64,000 nucleotides of DNA from Parahoeflea olei. GTDB taxonomy: Bacteria > Pseudomonadota > Alphaproteobacteria > Rhizobiales > Rhizobiaceae. The position numbers and the translations under genes are program-made. The DNA lies in contig NZ_LQZT01000042.1 in the NCBI RefSeq assembly GCF_001703635.1, positions 243,566-307,565 of the forward strand. Reading direction: 5' to 3'. How positions within the stretch are numbered: position 1 is the stretch's first letter; the number at the start of each line of letters is the position of its first letter. The notes beneath the pieces are model-generated. The model ran no database searches. It was given only the letters and a program-made list of their open reading frames with translations, and was not told the origin of the DNA. Below, piece after piece: positions 19,501 to 27,145 of the stretch.

Positions 19501-20443
19501 TCTGCGGCGCGGCCGGCTCGAGATGGTCGATCTTCTGGGCGAGCGCGGCAAGGCGGGCTTCCAGCCGCTCGAAAGGAGCGGGGTCGACCGGCGCGGGCAC
19601 CGGTGCCGGCAGCGCCGCAATCGCGCGGGTGATCTCGTCGAGCCGCCGGCCGAGACCGTCGAACTGGCGCGGAAGGTCGGCGGTCAGAGCCGGTTCGCGG
19701 GTCATCGCCTCGATCGACCGCGACAGCTCCGCGATCTTGTCCTCGATCGCCTGGGCCTGCCCGGTGGCGGGCATGGAGGCCAGCACGCCGCGGATGTCGT
19801 CGACACGGTAGGCGAGATTGACGAGTTCGTCGCGCAGACCCGCGACATCGAGGCCGGAGACCTGCTCCTCCATCGACCGCCACCGGTTCTCGAGCGCGCG
19901 GACGCTGTCCTCGCGTGCCAGCCGGTCGACCATCGAGCGCATCGAATCAAGTTCCAGGCGCAGCGAATCGGCGCCGCCGTCATGGGATCCGAGCGCGTCG
20001 ATCGCAGCGGAGATGCCGGCGAGATCGCGGCGCAGGTCCTGCGGCAACGCCTGGTCGCGGGCCTCGGCGCGCAACTCGCCCATCTCGCGGCGCAGCGCCG
20101 CCATTTCCCGGATCAGGATCTGGCTCATGTCGTCGGCCGGACGGGCCGGCTGCGCCGGTGCGGGACGCGCGGCGGCCTGGTGGCGGGGATCGGGACCGGT
20201 GGCTGCGGCAGCCGGGGCGCGGCGGGCGGCGTCGAGCGACTGCTGGCGCGCACGGATGCCTTCGAGAAGGTCGGCCTTGATGCCCGCCGGTGCGGCGTGC
20301 TGCGACTGCGGCCGCGCGGCAGCGCCGTTGCGTCCGAGAATGTCTTCAATTCGCGCTTCCAGGCCCTCGATCGTGCGATTGAGGGCGTCGAGCGATGTCT
20401 CGCCCGCGCCAGACCTGTGAGAAAAAGATCGCGATCCGTTCAT
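16589..20443 (-). CDS. podJ: Polar organelle development/localization factor PodJ
   Basis: A 1284-residue bitopic protein. The first 850 or so residues are acidic, helical and coiled-coil-like, with the opening LDALNRTIEGLEARI and many repeats of the type LEARLADIA. One transmembrane helix (about residues 870-895) follows a basic RRRP stop. The periplasmic part is Ala/Pro-rich, then has Sel1-like repeats (ALAFYEIGARF-type units such as SQYRLANFYEKGSGV and AMHNLAVLY) and ends in a peptidoglycan-binding domain (NIQAILNNNGFDAGMPDGVMG). This is the PodJ architecture: a scaffold that marks the old or new pole and organises division and envelope growth. The ATG at 20443 is chosen because family sequence (MNGSRSFS) begins there; an upstream ATG at 20533 adds 30 atypical residues. 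Confidence 0.85.
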   Translation of the reverse strand: MNGSRSFSHRSGAGETSLDALNRTIEGLEARIEDILGRNGAAARPQSQHAAPAGIKADLLEGIRARQQSLDAARRAPAAAATGPDPRHQAAARPAPAQPARPADDMSQILIREMAALRREMGELRAEARDQALPQDLRRDLAGISAAIDALGSHDGGADSLRLELDSMRSMVDRLAREDSVRALENRWRSMEEQVSGLDVAGLRDELVNLAYRVDDIRGVLASMPATGQAQAIEDKIAELSRSIEAMTREPALTADLPRQFDGLGRRLDEITRAIAALPAPVPAPVDPAPFERLEARLAALAQKIDHLEPAAPQTDIGNRIEHLAARVAQLAEEDTVARLDARIERLQAMIEDGARSERMPDLADTLTDISGKIEALDTRGVDRSLLARLDQLAAQIDNLAMPAQEPAAVPDAVIGRLEALIGRAEATASRAIDPLPGLETLDARLADIASKLQRAELSAAGIAMQPVSGLENVEAQLAEISARLDRATPAPDMAFPGIEGLEARLADIADRLDMSSGMHAGPSDEALRGLEDQIANLSRLVSSAPAGADAQAFDERFASIEEHLATSDEFVVEAARQAAEAALSAYAGKMGGDQTPQSIANIEIITALADDLKALESLSRKSDDRTMRAFEAVQDTLLKIADRLERLDVAPASVQRAGLNDMRDAVADARSAIETAMPQASTEALDKAMQQGDDTPFAGRDRAPRQAQPARTPSEAAALAAAYAASQSDAEDADAPAGATGDRSFLSGLAARILPGKDANRAPAEPQFTEVDAPPLDPSMELDRETANMPLEPGSGAPDINRILQKVREAQAAERARGGKPAEDGSEKTEFLASARRAAMAAAAEVETIGKGRKGGGSGFLEVLKSRRRPILMAAGAVLLAIMAFPLVSGLVSGGGENRAALEPAIVEPAPVAEEGAAADAAVDAPELAAEPRLPQVRVVEPGEDAPVNGQAAGLDAARETAVAPAEADTTATSEEATAAISAGEAAPGAAADTTLATDLAALPEGALSPALKAAADAGNPLAFYEIGARFTDGRGLPVDLAAAASWYQRAANLGHAPSQYRLANFYEKGSGVERDIEAAKKWYQMSAEQGNVSAMHNLAVLYATAGAAPDYDNAADWFKRAAEVGVRDSQVNLAILYARGDGVARDLEQSYKWFAIAANDGDKDAAAKRDEVFNALRPEQVEAARAAVANWTAKPVDPDANAVDVPASWGGGSDQTASVDMKKAIRNIQAILNNNGFDAGMPDGVMGAKTTSAIKAFQSSIGMEPNGEIDDRLVKELLARNG

Positions 20444-20795
20444 TGCCGTTTCCGCTTCGCGTTGTTGTCTGGAGCCCCGGGGCTCCACCCCCTGCGCAGA
20501 CGATCCCTGACACCTTGAAGCTGCGGCGGACATGTCGCGCGCTTCGGGGAGCCAGGCACCAAACCGGAAACTACAAGATACATTGACCCGGGCTTACTGC
20601 TCTTGATGCGCACAATCCGCGAAACGTGGTAAACAAGCCGTTAACCAAGGTTACTTTTCTTTGCCGCTGATCCGGAATTCGCCACGACTTGACGGTTCGG
20701 AAGGTTTAATGGCACACCGCCTACCTCATTTGTGGTGAAACAGCGTCCTGACGGCTCCGGCCTTCCCTGCCGGCGAACAATGAATGACCTGAGCA
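20444..20795. other. Intergenic region between podJ and the MerR gene
   Basis: A 352-base divergent spacer that should hold the promoters of podJ and of the MerR gene. The stretch 20580-20700 is richer in A and T than its surroundings. It contains TTAACCAAGGTTAC at 20641-20654, which resembles CtrA half-sites (TTAACC) but with a spacing of six rather than seven, so it is only a weak candidate. No GANTC site was found here. An in-frame ATG at 20533 would extend podJ into this region but lacks family sequence. No RNA gene was recognised. Confidence 0.5.
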
Positions 20796-21206
20796 ATGAA
20801 CGACATGAGTGAAACCGGCGCGAACCAAGACGAACCGCTCTACAAGATCGGCGACCTGGCGCAGGAATTCGGCGTTACTCTGAGAACGCTGCGGTTTTAC
20901 GAGGACAAGGGCCTGCTCAAGCCCACCCGCGCCGGGGTGACGCGGCTGTTCACCAAGCGCGATCGCGCCCGGCTCAAGCTCATCCTGCTCGGTAAGCGCG
21001 TCGGCTTCTCGCTGACCGAGGTCAAGCGCATGATCGACCTTTACGATCCGCGCGGCAAGAACACCGCCCAGCTCAAGGTGGCGCTGTCGAAGGGCGAGGC
21101 GCAGATGCGGGTGCTTGAGGAGCAGCGCGCGAGCATCAACACCGCCATCGAGGAACTCGAGCGCACGATCGAGGTCGTCCGCGAGATGCTGCGCGAATCC
21201 GAATAG
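20796..21206 (+). CDS. MerR family transcriptional regulator
   Basis: A 136-residue MerR protein. The winged helix-turn-helix is clear in YKIGDLAQEFGVTLRTLRFYEDKGLLKPTR, here quoted in parts: IGDLAQEFGV and LRTLRFYEDKGLLKP. A long dimerisation helix follows (EAQMRVLEEQRASINTAIEE). There are no Cys residues, so it is not a thiol-liganded metal sensor. It lies just upstream of an acyl-CoA degradation operon, and MerR proteins of the LiuR type control such genes, so it probably regulates that operon. The candidate operator at 21431-21456 supports this. Several ATG codons crowd the start; 20796 is in frame and gives a normal length. Confidence 0.92.
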   Translation: MNDMSETGANQDEPLYKIGDLAQEFGVTLRTLRFYEDKGLLKPTRAGVTRLFTKRDRARLKLILLGKRVGFSLTEVKRMIDLYDPRGKNTAQLKVALSKGEAQMRVLEEQRASINTAIEELERTIEVVREMLRESE

Positions 21207-21236
21207 CAGCGTCCACGGTCTTTCCGTTCGGCATCG

Positions 21237-21262
21237 CCCCGCCCCCTATGGCGGGGTTTTTT
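21237..21262 (+). terminator. Intrinsic terminator after the MerR gene
   Basis: A perfect seven-pair GC stem (CCCCGCC with GGCGGGG), a six-base loop CCCTAT and six T residues directly after. It lies 30 bases past the MerR stop, so the regulator is transcribed separately from the acyl-CoA operon. Confidence 0.9.
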
Positions 21263-21529
21263 GATGGGCCGGAACTGCATCTGCGCTCTCCGCGGACAGC
21301 TGCCGCCGCCTTCGGCGGCAATACGGGCACTCACGATATTTTGCAAAATTTTCAATCGCAATTGCTGAAAACCGGCTGTTTTCGGGCATTTTTGATCACA
21401 TGGTCAAGCATCGAAGCATGTTCGCGCCATTTTTTACGTTTACGCGAACGTCAAAATTAGGTAAGCAGGCTCGCGAGGAACGCCGGGTTATTGTGCCTGC
21501 TGCGAGATCAAGACGAGGGATGAGGAACC
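21263..21529. other. Promoter region of the acyl-CoA degradation operon
   Basis: A non-coding stretch after the MerR terminator, noticeably AT-rich from 21335 to 21465. It holds a smaller hairpin at 21367-21383 (GAAAAC/GTTTTC) followed by GGGCATTTTT, which may be a second weak terminator, and the inverted repeat at 21431-21456 described separately. The first acyl-CoA dehydrogenase follows a GAGGAA ribosome site just before 21530. No small gene was seen. Confidence 0.55.
21431..21456. promoter_or_regulatory. Candidate operator for the MerR regulator
   Basis: An inverted repeat with ten-base arms, TTTTTACGTT and AACGTCAAAA, around the spacer TACGCG. Nine of ten arm positions are complementary. 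It lies about 75 bases before the acyl-CoA dehydrogenase start. Its left side (TTACGTTTACGCGA) matches 11 of 14 positions of a perfect palindrome before fadD. Binding by the neighbouring MerR protein is inferred. Confidence 0.5.
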
Positions 21530-23326
21530 ATGCCAGTTTTCAAGGCACCGGTCGACGATACGCTTTTCATTCTCAACGACGTGCTCGGCTACGAGCGCTA
21601 CATGAACCTGCCCGGCTTTTCCGACGCGAGCCCCGATATCGTCGAGGCGGTGCTGCGCGAGGGCGCGCGGCTGTCCGAGGAAGTGCTCTTGCCGCTCAAC
21701 CAGGTGGGCGATCGCGAGGGCTGCGTGCGCCATGACGACGCCTCGGTGACGACGCCCACCGGCTTCAAGGATGCCTACCGGCAGTATTGCGAAGGCGGCT
21801 GGCTCGGCCTCGCCGCCCCTGCCGAATTCGGCGGCCAGGGACTGCCCTACACGCTGCACACGGCGGTCTCGGAATATCTGATCTCCGCCAACATGGCGCT
21901 GATGATGTATCCGGGCCTGACCCAGGGCGCGATCGCCGCGATCGTCGAGCACGGTACCGAGGAGCAGAAAGCCAGGTATCTGCCGAAGATGATCGAAGGC
22001 ACCTGGACCGGCACCATGAACCTGACCGAGCCGCATTGCGGCACCGATCTCGGCCTGCTGCGCACCAAGGCCCTGCCCAATGGCGACGGCAGCTACAAGA
22101 TCTCCGGCCAGAAGATCTTCATCTCCGCCGGCGACCACGACATGTCCGACAACATCATCCATCTGGTGCTCGCCCGCATCGAGGGCGCTCCGGAAGGGGT
22201 GAAGGGCATCTCGCTGTTCATCGTGCCGAAATTCATGGTCGGCGACGACGGCGAGCCGGGCGCGAAGAATGCGGTGAGCTGCGGCTCGCTCGAGGAGAAG
22301 ATGGGCATCCACGGCAGCGCCACCTGCGTGATGAACTATGACGAGGCCACCGGCTACCTGATCGGCGCGGAGAACGCGGGCCTCAAGGCCATGTTCGTGA
22401 TGATGAACGAGGCGCGACTCGGCGTCGGCCTGCAGGGCCACGCCATGGGCGAAGTCGCCTACCAGAATGCCGTCGCCTATGCCCGCGACCGGCTGCAGGG
22501 CCGCGCACTCTCGGGTCCCAAGCACCCCGACAAGAAGGCCGATCCGATCATCGTGCATCCCGACGTGCGGCGCACGCTGATGACGATCCGTGCCTTCAAC
22601 GAAGCCGGCCGCGCCTTCATGCTGTGGACCGCGCTCAAATCCGACGTCAAGCACAAGTCCGAGGTCGAGGCCGATGTGCAGCAGGCCGACGACCTCCTGA
22701 GCCTGGTGACCCCGGTGGTCAAGGGCGTGCTCACCGACAAGGGCTTCGACCATGCGGTGATGGCGCAGCAGATGTTCGGCGGCCATGGCTATATCGAGGA
22801 ATGGGGCATGAGCCAGTATGTGCGCGACGCCCGCATCGCCATGATCTACGAGGGCGCCAACGGCATCCAGGCGCTCGACCTGGTCGGCCGCAAGCTCGGC
22901 CAGAACGGCGGCCGCGCGGTGATGGCCTTCTTCAAGGAGGTCGGCGACTTCTGCGAGGAGAACCGCGACAATCCGGAACTGACGCTCTACACCAAGGGCC
23001 TCAAGAAGGGATTGAACGACCTGCAGGCCGCCACCATGTGGCTGATGCAGAACGCCATGGCCAAGCCCGACAATGCGGGCGCGGCCTCCACCGACTACAT
23101 GCACCTGTTCGGCCTGGTAACGCTTGGCTACATGTGGGCGCTGATGGCCAAGGCCGCGGTCGAGAAGCGTGCGGCAGGCGCGGAGGGACAGGAGGAGTTC
23201 CTGGCGAACAAGCTGCTGGTCGGCAAGTTCTACATGGAACGGGTGATGCCGGAGACCGGCCTGCGCAAGGCACGGATCGAGACCGGCAGCGACACCATGA
23301 TGGAGCTCGCGGAAGCGGCGTTCTGA
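21530..23326 (+). CDS. Acyl-CoA dehydrogenase, DmdC-like large form
   Basis: A 598-residue FAD flavoprotein of the large acyl-CoA dehydrogenase group with an extra C-terminal domain. The opening, MPVFKAPVDDTLFILNDVLG, and the length resemble DmdC-type (3-methylmercaptopropionyl-CoA) and related dehydrogenases. FAD and substrate motifs include MNLTEPHCGTDLG and AEFGGQGLPY. The catalytic base is expected at the Glu of MIYEGANGIQ. The C-terminal 150 residues contain the extra helical domain. It is the first gene of a fatty-acid or acyl-CoA degradation operon. True substrate is open: DMSP-derived, straight-chain or branched acyl-CoA are all possible. Confidence 0.93.
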   Translation: MPVFKAPVDDTLFILNDVLGYERYMNLPGFSDASPDIVEAVLREGARLSEEVLLPLNQVGDREGCVRHDDASVTTPTGFKDAYRQYCEGGWLGLAAPAEFGGQGLPYTLHTAVSEYLISANMALMMYPGLTQGAIAAIVEHGTEEQKARYLPKMIEGTWTGTMNLTEPHCGTDLGLLRTKALPNGDGSYKISGQKIFISAGDHDMSDNIIHLVLARIEGAPEGVKGISLFIVPKFMVGDDGEPGAKNAVSCGSLEEKMGIHGSATCVMNYDEATGYLIGAENAGLKAMFVMMNEARLGVGLQGHAMGEVAYQNAVAYARDRLQGRALSGPKHPDKKADPIIVHPDVRRTLMTIRAFNEAGRAFMLWTALKSDVKHKSEVEADVQQADDLLSLVTPVVKGVLTDKGFDHAVMAQQMFGGHGYIEEWGMSQYVRDARIAMIYEGANGIQALDLVGRKLGQNGGRAVMAFFKEVGDFCEENRDNPELTLYTKGLKKGLNDLQAATMWLMQNAMAKPDNAGAASTDYMHLFGLVTLGYMWALMAKAAVEKRAAGAEGQEEFLANKLLVGKFYMERVMPETGLRKARIETGSDTMMELAEAAF

Positions 23327-23468
23327 GGATCCGGAGCGGGCGCGGGTCCTTGGCCTGCCCCTTCCGATGGTTGCGGCACGGCCGCGCCTCTGGACCGCGG
23401 CTTCGAGCCGTTGCAGACTGAATGGCGGGCAGGTCTCTTGCCCGCCACGGGATTTTCGGGAGGAATTC

Positions 23469-24641
23469 ATGGCGACTTTACCGTCGGAAGTGCTTGGCGT
23501 GCCGCGTCCTGACTGGATGGACGACGATGTCGCCATGCTCGAGGACATGGCCTATCGCTGGCTCGAGGCCGAGGTGGCGCCGCATTACGAGCGCTACGAG
23601 AAGCAGGAAATGGTCGACCGCAGCGCCTGGGAGGCGGCCGGCGCCGCGGGGCTGCTCTGCGCTTCCATGCCCGAGGAGTATGGCGGCGCGGGCGGCACCT
23701 ATGCGCATGAGGCGGTGATCGCCGAAGCGCTCGGCCGCACCGGCACCGACGGCTTCGGGATCGCGCTCCACAACGCCATCGTCGCCCCCTATATCCTGCA
23801 TTTCGGCTCGGAAGAGCAGAAGCGCAAATGGCTGCCGAAAATGGCAACCGGCGAGATGATCGGTGCCATCGCCATGACAGAGCCCGGCGCAGGCTCGGAC
23901 CTGCAGGGCATCAAGACCACCGCCCGCAAGGACGGCAACCACTATGTGCTCAACGGCTCGAAGACCTTCATCACCAACGGGCAGCACGCCAACCTGATCA
24001 TCGTGGTAAGCAAGACCGACCCCACCAAGGGCGCCAAGGGCGTGTCGCTGATGGTGGTGGAGACCGACGATGCGGAGGGGTTTCGCCGCGGCCGCAACCT
24101 CGACAAGGTGGGGCTCAAGACCAACGACACCTCGGAGCTGTTCTTCGACGACGTGCGCATTCCCACGGCCAACATGCTCGGCACCGAGGAAGGCCAGGGT
24201 TTCGTGCAGCTGATGACGGAGCTGCCGCAGGAGCGGCTGCTGATCGCCAACCAGGCGATCTCGATGATCGAGCGGGCGCTGGCGGTGACCATCGACTACG
24301 TCAAGGAACGGCGCGCCTTCGGCAAGGCGATCATCGAGTTCCAGAACACCCAGTTCAAGCTCGCCGAACTGAAGTCGGAAGCGGCGATGGCGCGGGTGTT
24401 CGTCAACCATTGCATCGGAGAGCATCTCAAGGGGCGGCTCGACACCACGACGGCCTCGATGGCCAAGTATCTGACCTCGGACCTGCAGTGCAAGGTCGTC
24501 GACGAATGCCTGCAGCTGCATGGCGGCTATGGCTACATGAACGAGTATCCGATCGCGCGGATGTTCCGCGACGCCCGGGTGCAGCGGATTTACGGCGGAA
24601 CCAACGAGATCATGAAACTGTTGATTGCCAGGAGCCTTTGA
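23469..24641 (+). CDS. Acyl-CoA dehydrogenase, long-chain (LCAD) type
   Basis: A 390-residue acyl-CoA dehydrogenase. The FAD-binding run AIAMTEPGAGSDLQG, the FITNG segment and the C-terminal QLHGGYGYMNEYPIARM are family hallmarks. The YGGTNEIMKLL ending has Gly where short- and medium-chain enzymes carry the catalytic Glu; as in LCAD, the base is more likely the Glu of AISMIERAL. It therefore differs in active-site layout from the larger dehydrogenase upstream. The ATG at 23469 follows GGGAGGAA. The GST gene starts five bases after its stop, so it is in the middle of the operon. Confidence 0.93.
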   Translation: MATLPSEVLGVPRPDWMDDDVAMLEDMAYRWLEAEVAPHYERYEKQEMVDRSAWEAAGAAGLLCASMPEEYGGAGGTYAHEAVIAEALGRTGTDGFGIALHNAIVAPYILHFGSEEQKRKWLPKMATGEMIGAIAMTEPGAGSDLQGIKTTARKDGNHYVLNGSKTFITNGQHANLIIVVSKTDPTKGAKGVSLMVVETDDAEGFRRGRNLDKVGLKTNDTSELFFDDVRIPTANMLGTEEGQGFVQLMTELPQERLLIANQAISMIERALAVTIDYVKERRAFGKAIIEFQNTQFKLAELKSEAAMARVFVNHCIGEHLKGRLDTTTASMAKYLTSDLQCKVVDECLQLHGGYGYMNEYPIARMFRDARVQRIYGGTNEIMKLLIARSL

Positions 24642-24645
24642 GACG

Positions 24646-25299
24646 ATGACCGATTTTACACTCGATTGTTTTTTGGAAAGCGGCAATGCCTACAAGGCGG
24701 CGCTGATGCTGGAACTGTGCGGCGCCGACTGGGCCCCGCGACGCATTGCCTTCTTTTCCGGCCAGACCCGTTCGGACGAATACAAGGCGCTCAACATCAT
24801 GGGCGAGGCCCCGGTGCTCACCCATCACAAGGTCGATGGCGACGTGGTGCTGAGCCAGTCCGGCGCGATCCTCGACTACCTGTCGCGCGAATTCGACCGG
24901 TTCGGCCCGGCCAATGACGGCGAGCGGAGGGAGATCCTGCGCTGGATCCTGTGGGACAACCACAAGCTCACCAGCTACACCGCCACGGCGCGGTTCATGA
25001 GCCTGTTCCAGAACAAGGGCGAGGACCCGATCACCAAATTCTTCGCCGCCCGGGCGGCGAATGCCTGGAAGGTGCTCGACACGCATCTTCAATCCCGCGA
25101 CTTCGTGGCCACCGGCCATCCGACGATCGCGGACCTGTCGCTGTGCGGCTACCTGTTCTGGCCCGATCAGATCGGCATGGACACGGCCAAGCACCCGCAT
25201 ATCGCCGCCTGGCTCGACCGGATCGCGGCGCTGCCGGGTTTCAAGCGCCCCGAAGAGCTGATGCCGAGCGGCAAGGACCCTGCCACGGCCACCGCCTGA
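24646..25299 (+). CDS. Glutathione S-transferase family protein
   Basis: A 217-residue GST with an N-terminal thioredoxin-like domain (CFLESGNAYKAALMLELCG, then the cis-Pro segment GEAPVLTHH and SQSGAILDYL, which binds glutathione) and an all-helical C-terminal domain (HPTIADLSLCGYLFWP). The catalytic residue is probably the Ser of LESGN. It lies inside an acyl-CoA degradation operon with a five-base gap upstream and 32 bases downstream. A GST here could detoxify reactive enoyl intermediates or cleave a thioether or ether; neither is shown by the sequence. Confidence 0.9.
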   Translation: MTDFTLDCFLESGNAYKAALMLELCGADWAPRRIAFFSGQTRSDEYKALNIMGEAPVLTHHKVDGDVVLSQSGAILDYLSREFDRFGPANDGERREILRWILWDNHKLTSYTATARFMSLFQNKGEDPITKFFAARAANAWKVLDTHLQSRDFVATGHPTIADLSLCGYLFWPDQIGMDTAKHPHIAAWLDRIAALPGFKRPEELMPSGKDPATATA

Positions 25300-25331
25300 C
25301 ACGAACACGAATAACCCTGGAGATCACCCTG

Positions 25332-26540
25332 ATGGCTGATGTATTTGTATATGACCATGTGCGCACCCCGCGGGGGCGCGGCAAGAAGGACGGCAGCCTG
25401 CACGAGGTGCCGTCGGTACGCCTCGCCGCCCACACGCTGAACGCGCTGCGCGACCGCAACGGGCTCGACACCCGCAAGGTCGACGACATCATCATGGGCT
25501 GCGTCGACGCGATCGGCGAGGCCGGCGGCGACATCGCCCGCGCCGCCACCTTCGAGGCCGGCTATGCGACCGAAGCGCCCGGCATCCAGATCAACCGCTT
25601 CTGCGCCTCGGGCCTCGATGCGATCAACCTGGCAGCGGGCAAGATCGCCCAGGGTGCCGACGACATCGTCATTGCCGGCGGCGTGGAATCGATGTCGCGC
25701 ATCGGCATCGGCGCCCAGGGCGGTGCCTGGTTCATGGATCCCTCGGTCAACATCCCGGCCTATTTCATGCCGCAGGGGGTCTCCGCCGACCTGATCGCCA
25801 CCAAATACGGGTTCTCGCGCGACGATGTCGACGCCTATGCGGTGGAAAGCCAGAACCGCGCCGCCCATGCCTGGAAGAACGGCTATTTCGACAAGTCGGT
25901 GGTGCCGGTCAAGGACATCAACGGACTGACCCTTCTCGATCGTGACGAACACATGCGCCCGGGCACCGACATGCAGGCGCTCGCAAGCCTCAACGCCTCG
26001 TTTGCGATGATGGCCGACATGGGCGGCTTCGGCGCCGTCGCCATCCAGGCGCACCCGGAAGTCGAGGCCTTGAACCACGTCCACCACGCGGGCAATTCGT
26101 CCGGCATCGTCGATGGCGCGGGCCTGGTGCTGCTCGGCTCCAAGAAGGGCGGCAAGACCATGGGCCTCGAGCCACGGGCACGGATCAAGGCGTTTGCCAA
26201 TATCGGCTCCGACCCCGCGCTGATGCTGACCGGCCCGGTGGACGTCACCGAAAAACTCCTGAAGCGCGCCAAGATGAAGATTTCGGACATCGACCTGTTC
26301 GAACTCAACGAGGCCTTTGCCGCCGTGGTGCTGCGCTACCAGCAGGCCTTCGACATTCCCTCCGACAAGATCAACGTCAATGGCGGGGCGATCGCCATGG
26401 GTCATCCGCTCGGCGCCACCGGCGCGATGATCCTCGGCACCGTGCTCGACGAACTCGAACGCCGCAACCTCAACACCGCGCTCGTGACGCTGTGCATCGG
26501 CGCCGGAATGGGCACCGCAACGATCATCGAACGGGTTTGA
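25332..26540 (+). CDS. Acetyl-CoA C-acetyltransferase (thiolase)
   Basis: A 402-residue thiolase of the degradative FadA/PcaF kind. The nucleophilic Cys is in NRFCASGLDAIN (residue 91). The catalytic His is in GGAIAMGHPLGATGA and the second catalytic Cys in LVTLCIGAGMG; the NEAFA motif is also present (ELNEAFAAVVL). It cleaves 3-ketoacyl-CoA with CoA to release acetyl-CoA, the last step of beta-oxidation. The start ATG at 25332 follows CCTGGAGA. With the hydratase/dehydrogenase gene two places downstream it supplies a complete beta-oxidation cycle. Confidence 0.95.
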   Translation: MADVFVYDHVRTPRGRGKKDGSLHEVPSVRLAAHTLNALRDRNGLDTRKVDDIIMGCVDAIGEAGGDIARAATFEAGYATEAPGIQINRFCASGLDAINLAAGKIAQGADDIVIAGGVESMSRIGIGAQGGAWFMDPSVNIPAYFMPQGVSADLIATKYGFSRDDVDAYAVESQNRAAHAWKNGYFDKSVVPVKDINGLTLLDRDEHMRPGTDMQALASLNASFAMMADMGGFGAVAIQAHPEVEALNHVHHAGNSSGIVDGAGLVLLGSKKGGKTMGLEPRARIKAFANIGSDPALMLTGPVDVTEKLLKRAKMKISDIDLFELNEAFAAVVLRYQQAFDIPSDKINVNGGAIAMGHPLGATGAMILGTVLDELERRNLNTALVTLCIGAGMGTATIIERV

Positions 26541-26548
26541 GACCTGTC

Positions 26549-27145
26549 ATGGGACGGCACCCCCATACGGCCCTGATCCTGGTCGATGTGCAGAAGGCCT
26601 TCCTCGAATGGGAGGCAGGCGGCATGCGGCGGAACAATCCCGACGCGCTCGCCAATATCACCCGGCTGCTCGCCGCGTTCCGGCGCGCGGGGGCACCGGT
26701 GATCCACATCCGCCATGCCTCCCGTGAGGCCGGCTCGGCGCTCAATCCGGAGAAGCCCGGCTATGCGCCGATCGACGAGGCGCGCGAGATCGCCGGCGAA
26801 GCCGTGATCGTCAAGCACGTCAACTCGGCCTTCATCGGCACCGATCTGGAAGACCGGCTGCGTCGCGACGGCATCGCCACACTCGTCATCGCCGGCATCA
26901 CCACCAATCACTGCGTCGAAACCACGACGCGGATGGCGGGCAATCTCGGCTTCGACGCCCGCCTGGTCGGCGACGCCTGCTACACTTTCGACCGCAGAGG
27001 CCATGACGGGCGACCGGAAACGGCGGAAAGCATTCACGCCATGACGCTGTCCAATCTGAACGGCGAATTCGCCACAATCGAAACCACGGAAAGCCTGCTT
27101 GCCGCGCTCGACGCCAGCGCCGCAACCGATGGAGGACCACAATGA
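26549..27145 (+). CDS. Isochorismatase-like cysteine hydrolase
   Basis: A 198-residue protein of the isochorismatase/nicotinamidase fold. The catalytic Asp is in ALILVDVQKAFL, the Lys in IVKHVNSAFIGTDLE, and the nucleophilic Cys in VIAGITTNHCVETTTRMA, preceded by the cis-peptide segment. It hydrolyses a carbon-nitrogen or vinyl ether bond in some small molecule; the substrate is unknown. It starts eight bases after the thiolase stop and overlaps the FadJ-type gene by four bases (ATGA at 27142-27145), so it is a true member of the operon, an unusual companion for beta-oxidation enzymes. Confidence 0.9.
   Translation: MGRHPHTALILVDVQKAFLEWEAGGMRRNNPDALANITRLLAAFRRAGAPVIHIRHASREAGSALNPEKPGYAPIDEAREIAGEAVIVKHVNSAFIGTDLEDRLRRDGIATLVIAGITTNHCVETTTRMAGNLGFDARLVGDACYTFDRRGHDGRPETAESIHAMTLSNLNGEFATIETTESLLAALDASAATDGGPQ

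Noticed and set aside
18140..20518. A 792-codon open frame opposite podJ
   Set aside because: It mirrors the repetitive, codon-biased coiled-coil region of podJ and has no recognisable domain or ribosome site.
20641..20654. CtrA binding site before podJ
   Set aside because: TTAA-N6-TTAC departs from the TTAA-N7-TTAA consensus in spacing and in one half-site, so it is not listed as a site.
21530..23326. Firm assignment as dmdC of DMSP degradation
   Set aside because: Length and N-terminus resemble DmdC, but dmdB, dmdD and dmdA are absent nearby and the same architecture occurs in general acyl-CoA dehydrogenases.
21488..23548. A 686-codon open frame opposite the first acyl-CoA dehydrogenase
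   Set aside because: Antisense to a gene with full family motifs; no motif of its own.
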